Shown here: one piece after another, positions 25,133-32,732 of the stretch
Position numbering within the stretch: the stretch's first letter is position 1
Layout: every line of letters begins with the position of its first letter
The notes under the pieces: model-generated
Told to the model about the DNA's origin: nothing
Seen by the model: only the letters and a program-made list of their open reading frames with translations
Database searches by the model: none
Program-made: the position numbers and the translations under genes
Assembly: GCF_964186585.1 (NCBI RefSeq)
Contig: NZ_OZ075067.1
Span: 1,860,001-1,924,000 of the forward strand
Source of the DNA: Microbacterium sp. MM2322
GTDB taxonomy: Bacteria > Actinomycetota > Actinomycetes > Actinomycetales > Microbacteriaceae
Length of the DNA: 64,000 nucleotides
Reading direction: 5' to 3'

Positions 25133-26358
25133 GGTGCGACGCCCGAGAGCGCCGGCTGGAAGCCGAGACGCTTGTTCTCGCAGCAGCCGGGGCGACACAC
25201 GTCGTACCAGGGTCCCAGGTCGGTCACGGCGGGGCGGTCGGCTGCGGGCGTGCCCTTCAGCCGCTCCTCGACGAGGTCGACGAGACCGGCGACGTAGGTC
25301 GGGTGGGTGCTGGGGGTCGCGGTGCGGACGGCGATGAGACCGAGCTCCTCCGCCGTCTCCATGGCCTCCGTGTCGAGGTCCCACATGACCTCCATGTGGT
25401 CGCTCACGAACCCGAGCGGCACGATGAGGACGGCCTTGCGCCCGCGGCCGGGCAGATCCTGCATCGCGTCGTTGATGTCGGGCTCGAGCCACGGCACCTG
25501 CGGCGGGCCGGAGCGGCTCTGGAAGACGAGTTGCCACGCGCCGGGGAAGCCCAGACGCGACACGATCTCCTGGCCGACGGCGAGGTGCTGGGCGACGTAC
25601 GCGCCGCCCGGTCCGAAGCCGCGCTCCGGCGGGCCCGAACGGTCGGCGTCGGAAGTGGGGATCGAGTGCGTCGAGAAGAGGATCTCGACCTCGCTCTCGA
25701 GGTCGGTGACGCCACGCTCGGCGAGCTCGGCGATGCCCGCGCGGATGCCGTCGACGAACGGGGCCACGAACCCGGGGTGGTCGAAGAACTGCCGGACCTT
25801 GTCGATCTGGATGTCGGTCTGGTGGCCGGTAGCCTCAACGGCGTCCGCGAGGTCTTCGCGGTACTGGCGGCACGACGAGTACGAGCTGTACGCGCTCGTC
25901 GCGATGGCGAGGAGCTTGCGCCGCCCGTCGGCGAAGGCGGAATCGATCGCGTCGGTGACGTACGGCATCCAGTTGCGATTGCCCCAGTAGACGGGCAGCT
26001 CGAGCCCTCGAGCCGCGAGTTCGGCGTCGAGCGCCGCCTTCAGCTCGCGGTTGTGCTCGTTGATGGGCGACACCCCGCCGAAGTGACGGTAGTGATGCGC
26101 GACCTCTTCGAGTCGCTCGTCCGGGATGCCGCGGCCCGACGTGACGTTGCGGAGGAACGGGATGACGTCGTCCTGGCCCTCGGGCCCACCAAAGCCGAGG
26201 AGGAGGATGCCGTCATAGGCGACGGGGATCGTGGCGTGCGGGTCCCCCGCCTGCGCTCCCTCGGTGGCGTTCGGGATGACGGCGCCCTCGGCCACGACCG
26301 TGCGCGTCGCGCGCGGCGGCTTGGGACGGAACTCTCCGCCGATGTTCTCTGCACTCAT
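25129..26358 (-). CDS. cpfC: Coproporphyrin III ferrochelatase
   Basis: This enzyme inserts ferrous iron into coproporphyrin III, the actinobacterial branch of haem synthesis. The 409-residue protein has an N-terminal extension of about 45 residues, LLLGFGGPEG, the catalytic His in LFSTHSIP, and the conserved acidic segment LDTEAMETAEELG. Four Cys (one in SSCRQYRED, three in VCRPGCCENKR at the C-terminus) are consistent with the [2Fe-2S] cluster known in actinobacterial ferrochelatases. ATG at 26358 overlaps the chdC stop by 4 bp. A hemC-proximal place in the operon matches the coproporphyrin route. Confidence 0.93.
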   Translation of the reverse strand: MSAENIGGEFRPKPPRATRTVVAEGAVIPNATEGAQAGDPHATIPVAYDGILLLGFGGPEGQDDVIPFLRNVTSGRGIPDERLEEVAHHYRHFGGVSPINEHNRELKAALDAELAARGLELPVYWGNRNWMPYVTDAIDSAFADGRRKLLAIATSAYSSYSSCRQYREDLADAVEATGHQTDIQIDKVRQFFDHPGFVAPFVDGIRAGIAELAERGVTDLESEVEILFSTHSIPTSDADRSGPPERGFGPGGAYVAQHLAVGQEIVSRLGFPGAWQLVFQSRSGPPQVPWLEPDINDAMQDLPGRGRKAVLIVPLGFVSDHMEVMWDLDTEAMETAEELGLIAVRTATPSTHPTYVAGLVDLVEERLKGTPAADRPAVTDLGPWYDVCRPGCCENKRLGFQPALSGVAP

Positions 26359-27038
26359 GACAGCACCTCCGCCAGTTCGTCGATCTCGATCCGTCGTCCC
26401 GTGTAGAACGGAACCTCCTCGCGCACGTGGCGACGGGCATCCGTCGCCCGGAGCTCGCGCATCATGTCGACGAGACTGATGGGGTCGTCGCTCTCGAGGG
26501 GCAGCAGCCACTCGTAGTCGCTGAGGCCGAAGGTCGACACCGTGTTCGCGACGACGTCGCGGAAGACGGCGCCCTTGCGGCCGTGCTCGGCGAGCATGCG
26601 CGAGCGGTCCTCTTCGGGGAGCAGATACCACTCGTAGCTGCGGACGAACGGGTACAGGCAGAGCCACCCGCGGGCGTGCTCGCCGCGGAGGTAACCGGGG
26701 ACGTGACGCTTGTTGAACTCCGCCTCGCGGTGCACGCCCATCGCGCTCCACACGTTGGTGAAGGAGGCGAGCGCCGCGGTCCGGCGCAGCTGGCGGAGCG
26801 CCTTCTGCAGGGCGGCGGGGTCTTCGCCGTGCAGCCAGATCATGAGGTCGGCCTCGGCGCGCATGCCGGTCACGTCGTAGAACCCGCGGAGCGTGACACC
26901 GTCGGCGGCGAACCCGTCGGCGACATCCCGGACGGCCTCCAGGTCTGCCGGTGACGGCGTTCCGGTGCGCGGCCGGGGACCCGCGAGGATCGCGAACAGG
27001 GTGTAGCCGAGGCCGGGGACAGTCTCGTCAGCGGACAT
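26355..27038 (-). CDS. chdC: Coproheme decarboxylase (HemQ)
   Basis: ChdC oxidatively decarboxylates two propionates of coproheme to form haem b with peroxide, the last step of this pathway. The 227-residue protein is of the chlorite-dismutase-like family; the catalytic Tyr is in the SYEWYLLPEEDR segment. ATG at 27038 follows GGAG. It begins 11 bp inside the 3' end of cgoX and overlaps cpfC by 4 bp. The presence of ChdC defines the coproporphyrin-dependent route; no hemN or classical protoporphyrin-type gene is needed. Confidence 0.94.
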   Translation of the reverse strand: MSADETVPGLGYTLFAILAGPRPRTGTPSPADLEAVRDVADGFAADGVTLRGFYDVTGMRAEADLMIWLHGEDPAALQKALRQLRRTAALASFTNVWSAMGVHREAEFNKRHVPGYLRGEHARGWLCLYPFVRSYEWYLLPEEDRSRMLAEHGRKGAVFRDVVANTVSTFGLSDYEWLLPLESDDPISLVDMMRELRATDARRHVREEVPFYTGRRIEIDELAEVLS

Positions 27039-28377
27039 GACGTGCTCCTTCGGAGGGGGTCGGATGGGAGAGGAGATCGGAGGCGAGTGCACGCGCGTGC
27101 GGCACGACCGAGGCGAGCCCGGTTCCTGCCGCGACGGCTCCCGCGAGTCGGATGCCGTGGGTCGCCGCAGCCTCTTCGACCGCCGCACGGACAGGCGGCG
27201 TCGCGACGGCGTCGGGCCACGCGACGGGGACGATGCGGCGGATATCGGCCGGCGAGACCCGCACCCCGGTGAGGGTGCGGACGGCGGTCGCGACACCGGC
27301 GGCATCCGTCAGCTCGTCGTGGCGGCCGTCGTGCGCGGACAACCGCACGAGGTGCGTGCCGGCGGGGAGGGCGGCGGACGCCCACTCCCACTTCGCGTCG
27401 ACGTGCGTGAGGGCTTTCGCCGCGCTGTCGACGTCGGGCGCGGCGATGACGCCCGAGCCGATCGGGAAGGCGTCGAGACCGTCGGCGACGATCTCGGTGA
27501 CGACGAGCCCGACGGGCGGGGCCGGGGCGACCTCGACCTGCAGCAGCCGGGCGGCGGCGGTCGGTCCCGTCGCGATCACGACAGCCGCGGCCGACAGCGC
27601 CTCGTCGTCGAGTTCGACGCTCGTGCCGGTCACCGCACGGACGGGCGTGCCGGTGCGGATGACGGCGCCCGCTCGGAGGGCGGCTGCCTCGAGTTCGGCC
27701 GCGAGACGCCAGAGTCCGCCCTCGACGCCGCGGACGGCGGAACCGGCGCGGACAGCCGGGGCCAGGGCGCCGACGGCGTCGGTCAATGAGCCGAGCGCCT
27801 GGGCCTTCTCCCAGAGCACGGGGTGGAGCGCGGACAGGCGCACGGAGTCCGCGCTCTGCGAGTACACGCTCCGGCAGAGCGGCTCGACGAGGCGGGCGGT
27901 GACCCGCGGTCCGAACCGGGTGGTCGCCAGCTCCGCGAGGGAGGGCTCGTCTCCCGCGGACAGGGGAATCAGCCGCTCCCGCGCTGCGCGACGGGCGCCG
28001 CTGCGGCCGAGGATCCGGACGACATCGGGGGCGAGGGGGTCGGCGGGCAGGCCGACGAGCGCGCGACGCGGCAGCGGGGCACGGTCGACCCGGCCGGAGC
28101 GGCGGCGGAAGGCGACGTGCGCCCCCGCCGGTGCAGGCTCGACGAGCTGGACGGGCAGACGCGCGTCGGCGACGAGGTCGGCGACACCCGTGGTCCGCGT
28201 GGCGAAGGATTCGGCGCCCAGGTCGGCGTCGACGCCGGCGACAGTGCCGCGGCGCAGCATCCCCCCGGCGCACTCCGACGCCTCGACGAGGACGACGTCA
28301 CGTCCCGCGCGAGCCAGCTCCCACGCGATCGTCAGGCCGGCGATGCCGCCGCCGACGATCACGACGTCGTGGCTCAC
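27028..28377 (-). CDS. cgoX: Coproporphyrinogen III oxidase (HemY-type flavoprotein)
   Basis: CgoX oxidises coproporphyrinogen III to coproporphyrin III with oxygen. The 449-residue FAD enzyme has the dinucleotide-binding motif VIVGGGIAGLTIA right at the start, VLVEASECAGGMLR, and the C-terminal FAD segment LAGAVAAGTGLASVV. Older annotation would call it protoporphyrinogen oxidase (hemG/hemY), but the neighbouring cpfC and chdC indicate coproporphyrin as product. GTG at 28377 overlaps the hemE stop by 4 bp. Residues 70-420 are unusually Ala- and Arg-rich, but all family blocks are present. Confidence 0.92.
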   Translation of the reverse strand: MSHDVVIVGGGIAGLTIAWELARAGRDVVLVEASECAGGMLRRGTVAGVDADLGAESFATRTTGVADLVADARLPVQLVEPAPAGAHVAFRRRSGRVDRAPLPRRALVGLPADPLAPDVVRILGRSGARRAARERLIPLSAGDEPSLAELATTRFGPRVTARLVEPLCRSVYSQSADSVRLSALHPVLWEKAQALGSLTDAVGALAPAVRAGSAVRGVEGGLWRLAAELEAAALRAGAVIRTGTPVRAVTGTSVELDDEALSAAAVVIATGPTAAARLLQVEVAPAPPVGLVVTEIVADGLDAFPIGSGVIAAPDVDSAAKALTHVDAKWEWASAALPAGTHLVRLSAHDGRHDELTDAAGVATAVRTLTGVRVSPADIRRIVPVAWPDAVATPPVRAAVEEAAATHGIRLAGAVAAGTGLASVVPHARALASDLLSHPTPSEGARHVR

Positions 28378-29492
28378 GGCGCCCGCCACTCGTGGACGGT
28401 GCGGACCACCGCCGAGAGCGCGTCGGGGTCGGTCTCCATGGGAACGCCGTGGCCGAGGTTGAAGACGTGGGCGCGGGCGGCGAGCCCATCCTCGAGGATC
28501 CGCTGGACCTCGAGGGTCCGCACCTCCTCGGGGGCGAACAGCATCGCCGGGTCGAGGTTTCCCTGCAGGGTCAGGTCGCGGCCGATGCGGCGGTGCGCGT
28601 CGCCGAGGCGGACGCGGTAGTCCACCCCGAGCGCATCGATATCGGGCGTCGCCATGTCGGCGAGGATCTCGCCGGTGCCGACGCCGAAGTGCACGAGCGG
28701 CAGGCGGTCGACGCCTTCGGGAAGCGGCAGCGACCGCGCGTGATCGAGCGCGGCAACGGATGCCGGGAGCACCGACGCGCGGTAGTCGTCGGGGTTCAGC
28801 CCGCCCGCCCACGAGTCGAAGAGCTGACCGGCGCTCGCCCCCGCCTCGATCTGCAGGGCGAGGAAGCGACCGGTGACCTCGGCGAGCCACATCGTGAGGT
28901 CGCGCCAGGCGGCCGGGTCCTCGTGGATGAGGCGCCGCGCCGCGAGGTGGTCCTTGGACGGCCCGCCCTCGACGAGGTAGGCCGCGAGAGTGAAGGGGGC
29001 ACCGGCGAAGCCGATGAGCGGCAGCGGCTCACCGCGTTTTTCCGACTGATCGGCGAGCATCGCGGTGGTTCGGCCCACGGCATCCGCGATCGCCTCGCCG
29101 CGCTCGGTCACGAGTGCCGGGTCGATCGCGACGGTGCGCGCGATGTCGGCGGCGGTCCGCAGCGGCTGCGAGAACACCGGACCGCGGCCCGCCGCGATCT
29201 CGACGTCGATGTCCAGGAGCGCGAGCGGCACGATGATGTCGCTGAAGAAGATGGCCGCATCGACGCCGTGACGGCGCACCGGCTGCATCGTGATCTCGCT
29301 CGCCAGAGCGGGATCGAGGCACGCCTCGAGCATGGTGCCCTGCGAGCGGAGCGCACGGTACTCCGGCAACGAACGACCCGCCTGGCGCATGAACCAGACG
29401 GGGGTGATGTCGGGGCGATCGCCCAGGAGTGCACGGACGAGTCGGGACTCGCGAGTGCGTGCGGCGACGAGAGGGTGGCTGAGGCCGGGAAT
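28374..29492 (-). CDS. hemE: Uroporphyrinogen decarboxylase with apparent ATT start
   Basis: HemE decarboxylates uroporphyrinogen III to coproporphyrinogen III. The catalytic domain is intact: MRQAGRSLPEYR, the substrate Asp in FFSDIIVPL, GFAGAPFTLA, FDSWAGGL and the final HVFNLGHGV. Homologues have about 30 residues before MRQAGR. In frame upstream of that Met codon (29388-29390) the sequence reads on as SHPLVAARTRES and LVRALLGDRP, matching family expectation, but contains no ATG, GTG or TTG. An ATT at 29490-29492 has GAGGAG at 6-nt spacing (29499-29504), so I start there, giving 372 residues. ATC at 29495 is the alternative. It is the first gene of the eight-gene operon; a rare start could limit synthesis. 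Confidence 0.85.
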   Translation of the reverse strand: MPGLSHPLVAARTRESRLVRALLGDRPDITPVWFMRQAGRSLPEYRALRSQGTMLEACLDPALASEITMQPVRRHGVDAAIFFSDIIVPLALLDIDVEIAAGRGPVFSQPLRTAADIARTVAIDPALVTERGEAIADAVGRTTAMLADQSEKRGEPLPLIGFAGAPFTLAAYLVEGGPSKDHLAARRLIHEDPAAWRDLTMWLAEVTGRFLALQIEAGASAGQLFDSWAGGLNPDDYRASVLPASVAALDHARSLPLPEGVDRLPLVHFGVGTGEILADMATPDIDALGVDYRVRLGDAHRRIGRDLTLQGNLDPAMLFAPEEVRTLEVQRILEDGLAARAHVFNLGHGVPMETDPDALSAVVRTVHEWRAP

Positions 29493-29506
29493 GATGAACT
29501 CCTCGA

Positions 29507-29526
29507 ATCGGTTAATCGATATACTA
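29507..29526. promoter_or_regulatory. Shared hemA/hemE divergent promoter with overlapping -10 boxes
   Basis: TATACT (29520-29525) is the -10 box for hemA, and on the other strand TAGTAT (29526-29521) is the -10 box for hemE; they share five positions, so only one polymerase can open the DNA at a time. An ATCG-GTTAAT-CGAT palindrome (29507-29520) abuts and touches both and is a candidate operator. -35 elements are poor on both sides. Confidence 0.5.
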
Positions 29527-29554
29527 GTCGCGATCCAAGGGGGTTCTCCGCACC

Positions 29555-30826
29555 GTGCTCGTCTGCCTCACCGCGCATCAGCGCTCCACGCCGTTCGATT
29601 CTCTCGAGCGGCTCTCGACGGTCGGCGACGACCTCGCTGAGCGGCTTTCCGCGGTGCACGATTCGGTCCGCGGGGCTGTCGTCCTCGCCACCTGCAACCG
29701 GTTCGAGGCGTACTTCGACCTCGCTGAAGAGGCCGACCTCGCCTCCCCCGTCCCAGCGATGGATGCCGCCATGGAGGCGATCGCGGGAGCCGCCGACATG
29801 GACTACCGCTCGCTCCGTGAGAACGTCGACTTCGCCCACGGCAACCAGGTCGCCCACCATCTCTTCACCGTCGCTTCCGGTCTCGACTCCGTCGCGGTCG
29901 GCGAAGACGAGATCGCCGGTCAGGTGCGTCGCGCTCTCGAAGCAGCACGCGGTCGTGGTCTGACGACCGCGTCGCTCGAGCACCTCTTCCAGCGCGCGAC
30001 CGAAACCTCCCGCGCCGTGAAGAACACGACGCGCCTCGGCGAGTCCGGCCGCTCGCTCGTACGCCTGGCCGTCGACCTCGTGAGCTCCCGCGTCGACTGG
30101 GCGACCGCCCGCGTGCTCCTCGTCGGCACCGGTCGCTACGCCGCCGCAGCCCTCGCCGCCCTCCGCGCCGTCGGCGCCGTCGACATCCGCGTGCACTCCC
30201 GCTCCGGCCGGCAGCGCTTCGCCAACCGCGAGCACCTCGTGCACGTCAGCGCCGACGACTACGCCGCCGAGGCCGCCGCCGCCGACATCGTCGTCACCTG
30301 CACGGCGACGACCGACACCTTCGCACTCGACGCCTTCTCGCACGCGACGGCGCGGGCGGGCAGCACGCAGGCGCAGGTGGTCATCGACCTGGGGCTCCCC
30401 CGCAACGTCGACCCGGAGATCGCGCTCCTGCCCGGTGTCGAGCTCCTCGACCTCGAGACGATCCGCCTCCACGCCCCCGTCGACGAAGCCGAAACCGTCG
30501 GTCAGGCGCGCGAGATCGTCCAGGCCGCGGCCCAGCGGCACGCGGCCGCGCGGCGCGTGCACGAGGTCGCGCCGTCGGTCGTCGACCTCCGCGGATTCGT
30601 CCACGGCGTCCTCGACGAGGAACTCACCCGCGCCCGCCGCCGCGGCGACTCCCCCGAGGTCGAAACCGCTCTCCGCCACTTCTCCGGCGTCCTCCTCCAC
30701 CAGCTCATCGCCCGCGGGCACACGCTCGCCTCGTCGGGTGCGGGGACCGAGTGGGCCGATGCGATCCGCACGGTGCTGCCGGGTGCGGGCGTGGGCGTCT
30801 CTCCGGACCGAGGCGAGCAGCCGTGA
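29555..30826 (+). CDS. hemA: Glutamyl-tRNA reductase
   Basis: HemA reduces glutamyl-tRNA to glutamate 1-semialdehyde with NADPH, the committed and usually regulated step of C5 tetrapyrrole synthesis. The 423-residue protein has the catalytic Cys in VVLATCNRFEAY (about 50), the SVAVGEDEIAGQV segment, the NADPH-binding VLLVGTGRYAAAAL region and a C-terminal dimerisation helix region. GTG at 29555 has AAGGGGG upstream and a leader of about 23 nt after the TATACT box. It is transcribed away from the rest of the haem genes and overlaps the LacI gene by 4 bp. Confidence 0.95.
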   Translation: MLVCLTAHQRSTPFDSLERLSTVGDDLAERLSAVHDSVRGAVVLATCNRFEAYFDLAEEADLASPVPAMDAAMEAIAGAADMDYRSLRENVDFAHGNQVAHHLFTVASGLDSVAVGEDEIAGQVRRALEAARGRGLTTASLEHLFQRATETSRAVKNTTRLGESGRSLVRLAVDLVSSRVDWATARVLLVGTGRYAAAALAALRAVGAVDIRVHSRSGRQRFANREHLVHVSADDYAAEAAAADIVVTCTATTDTFALDAFSHATARAGSTQAQVVIDLGLPRNVDPEIALLPGVELLDLETIRLHAPVDEAETVGQAREIVQAAAQRHAAARRVHEVAPSVVDLRGFVHGVLDEELTRARRRGDSPEVETALRHFSGVLLHQLIARGHTLASSGAGTEWADAIRTVLPGAGVGVSPDRGEQP

Positions 30827-31860
30827 GTCCGAGCGTCACGCTGAAGGACATCGCGCGCGCCGCAGGCGTGTCGACGGCGGCCATCAGCCAGGCGCTCAAC
30901 GACCGCGGCAGCATGCGACCCGAGACGCGCGAGCGCATCAAGGCGATCGCCGCCGAACTCGGCTACGTGCCCAACCGTCATGCTGCCGCCCTCCGGAGCG
31001 GGCGGACCATGACGGTCGGCTTCGTCATGGTCGACGACCCCGAGAGCGACCGGCGCGGCGAGCTGCAGCGGGCGCGCAAGCTCATCTCCCTCGTCCGGGC
31101 ATCCGCGGCGCACGGTTTCACCGTCACCGTCCTCCCCGACTCCAACCCTGACCTCATCTCGGGAACGACCCTCGATGCCCTCTACGTCCCCGATGCCCGC
31201 GGGAACCAGCCGCTCCTCCACGCAGCCATCGCCCGCGGCATCCCGATCGTCGCGGACGACCAGTTCGTCGACGGATCGCGCGGTCTCAGCATCCGCACGG
31301 GTTACGACGCCGCCGTCCGAGCAGGCCTCGACGAACTCGAACGTTCCGGCGCGCAGCGCATCGTCTTCCTCACCGAGGAGGGCGGCGCGCCCCGCGACGA
31401 GATCGGCCGCGCCGCGTACGAGATCTGGAGCTCGGTGCGGGGCCGCGAACCGCTCGTGCGGACGGTCGACGCGTCGCGCCGCAGGCTCCCCCGCCTGCTC
31501 ACCGAAGCCGTCGCCGGCGGCGCGGACGCGATCTTCGCCGGCGCCGAGGACGGCCCGGACGTCTACCTGCAGCTCGAGGAGATGCGCCTCGTCATCCCGC
31601 GCGACGTGCAGCTCGTCGCCCTCTGCACGACGGACTGCGCCGTGAACCGCCGCCTCGGCGTGACGCACGTGTGCATCCGTCCGGATCTCGCCGCCGAGGC
31701 GATGTTCGAGACCCTGCCCGCAGCACTCCTCGACGACGGCCCCCGTGTGGTCGACCTGCCGTGGGAGCTCGTCCCCGGCTCCACGACGCGCCCCCCGCTG
31801 ACGATCGGATCACCGAGAAAAGCACGGCCCCGGAAGACTCAGTCGCTGAAGGCGCCGTAG
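30823..31860 (+). CDS. LacI-family transcriptional regulator coupled to hemA
   Basis: This regulator of 345 residues has an N-terminal LacI helix-turn-helix (VTLKDIARAAGVSTAAISQALN, hinge helix around HAAALRSGR) and a periplasmic-binding-protein-like effector domain. GTG at 30823 overlaps the hemA stop by 4 bp. Most LacI proteins control sugar genes, and nothing adjacent suggests a sugar pathway, so either its targets are elsewhere or it has been recruited to the haem locus. Its last 22 bp overlap the 3' end of tatD on the opposite strand. The C-terminal tail (KARPRKTQSLKAP) is basic and overlaps that region. Confidence 0.9.
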   Translation: MSPSVTLKDIARAAGVSTAAISQALNDRGSMRPETRERIKAIAAELGYVPNRHAAALRSGRTMTVGFVMVDDPESDRRGELQRARKLISLVRASAAHGFTVTVLPDSNPDLISGTTLDALYVPDARGNQPLLHAAIARGIPIVADDQFVDGSRGLSIRTGYDAAVRAGLDELERSGAQRIVFLTEEGGAPRDEIGRAAYEIWSSVRGREPLVRTVDASRRRLPRLLTEAVAGGADAIFAGAEDGPDVYLQLEEMRLVIPRDVQLVALCTTDCAVNRRLGVTHVCIRPDLAAEAMFETLPAALLDDGPRVVDLPWELVPGSTTRPPLTIGSPRKARPRKTQSLKAP

Positions 31861-32732
31861 ACCTCAAGCGTGTTCGCCGCGAGCTGGGCGCAGAGTTCGT
31901 CGAGCGCGATGCCGAGTTCGGCCGCCATGAACCGGACCGTGACCGGCACCAGGTACGGCGCGTTGGGACGACCGCGATGCGGTGTCGGCGTGAGGAACGG
32001 CGCGTCGGTCTCGACGAGGATCCGCTCCCGCGGCGTCACCGCCAGGGCATCACGGAGATTCTGCGCGTTCTTGAACGTGACGTTGCCCGCGAAACTCAGC
32101 CAGTAGCCACGCTCCGCGCTGTACCGCGCCATGTCGGCGTCGCCCGAGAAGCAGTGGAAAACGGTCTGCTCCGGGGCGCCGACGCGCTCGAGGGTCTCGA
32201 GCACGGCGTCGTGCGCGTCGCGGTCGTGGATCTGCATCGCGATGCCGTGACGCTTGGCGATGTCGATGTGCGCCTCGAAGCTCTCCACCTGAGCGGGGAT
32301 GCCGGCCTCATCGGTCCGGAAGAAGTCGAGACCGGTCTCCCCCACCGCCCGCACGCGGGGCTCGGCGGCGAGCTCGTCGATGACGGCGATCGCCTCGTCG
32401 AGGCGGCCGGCTTCTTTGTAGGCCGGCGCTTCGTTCGGGTGGATCGCGACGGCGGCCAGCACGGCAGGGTGGGATGCCGCGGCCCAGGCCGACCAGCGGG
32501 AGGAGTCGATGTCGCCGCCGGCTTGCACCACGCCGATCACCCCGACCTCGGCCGCTCGGGCGAGCTGCTCGTCGAGACCGCGCGGCTCGTCGCCGTCTTC
32601 GATCTCGAGGTGCGCGTGGTTGTCGTAGACGGCGACGGGCAGCGGCTCGGGCGCATCCGGCCAGCGGACGTCTCGCGCGGACTGCTCGCGCTGGCGGACG
32701 TAGCCGCTCGGGTCAGCGGGGCCGGTCGTCAT
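31839..32732 (-). CDS. tatD: TatD-family metal-dependent hydrolase
   Basis: This cytosolic TIM-barrel hydrolase of 297 residues has the metal site DNHAHLE near 40, GETGLDFF near 115, MQIHDRDA and HCFSGD in the middle and the final metal Asp in VETDAPFLTP. TatD proteins are reported as 3'-5' DNA exonucleases and D-aminoacyl hydrolases. ATG at 32732 overlaps the metG stop by 4 bp, the usual metG-tatD order, often followed by rsmA and ispE, which here are 11-16 kb away. Its 3' end overlaps the LacI gene by 22 bp. Confidence 0.9.
   Translation of the reverse strand: MTTGPADPSGYVRQREQSARDVRWPDAPEPLPVAVYDNHAHLEIEDGDEPRGLDEQLARAAEVGVIGVVQAGGDIDSSRWSAWAAASHPAVLAAVAIHPNEAPAYKEAGRLDEAIAVIDELAAEPRVRAVGETGLDFFRTDEAGIPAQVESFEAHIDIAKRHGIAMQIHDRDAHDAVLETLERVGAPEQTVFHCFSGDADMARYSAERGYWLSFAGNVTFKNAQNLRDALAVTPRERILVETDAPFLTPTPHRGRPNAPYLVPVTVRFMAAELGIALDELCAQLAANTLEVYGAFSD

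Noticed and set aside
28374..29390. Starting hemE at the ATG of MRQAGRS
   Set aside because: This would remove about 30 conserved N-terminal residues that are encoded in frame upstream and would leave the GAGGAG site unused.
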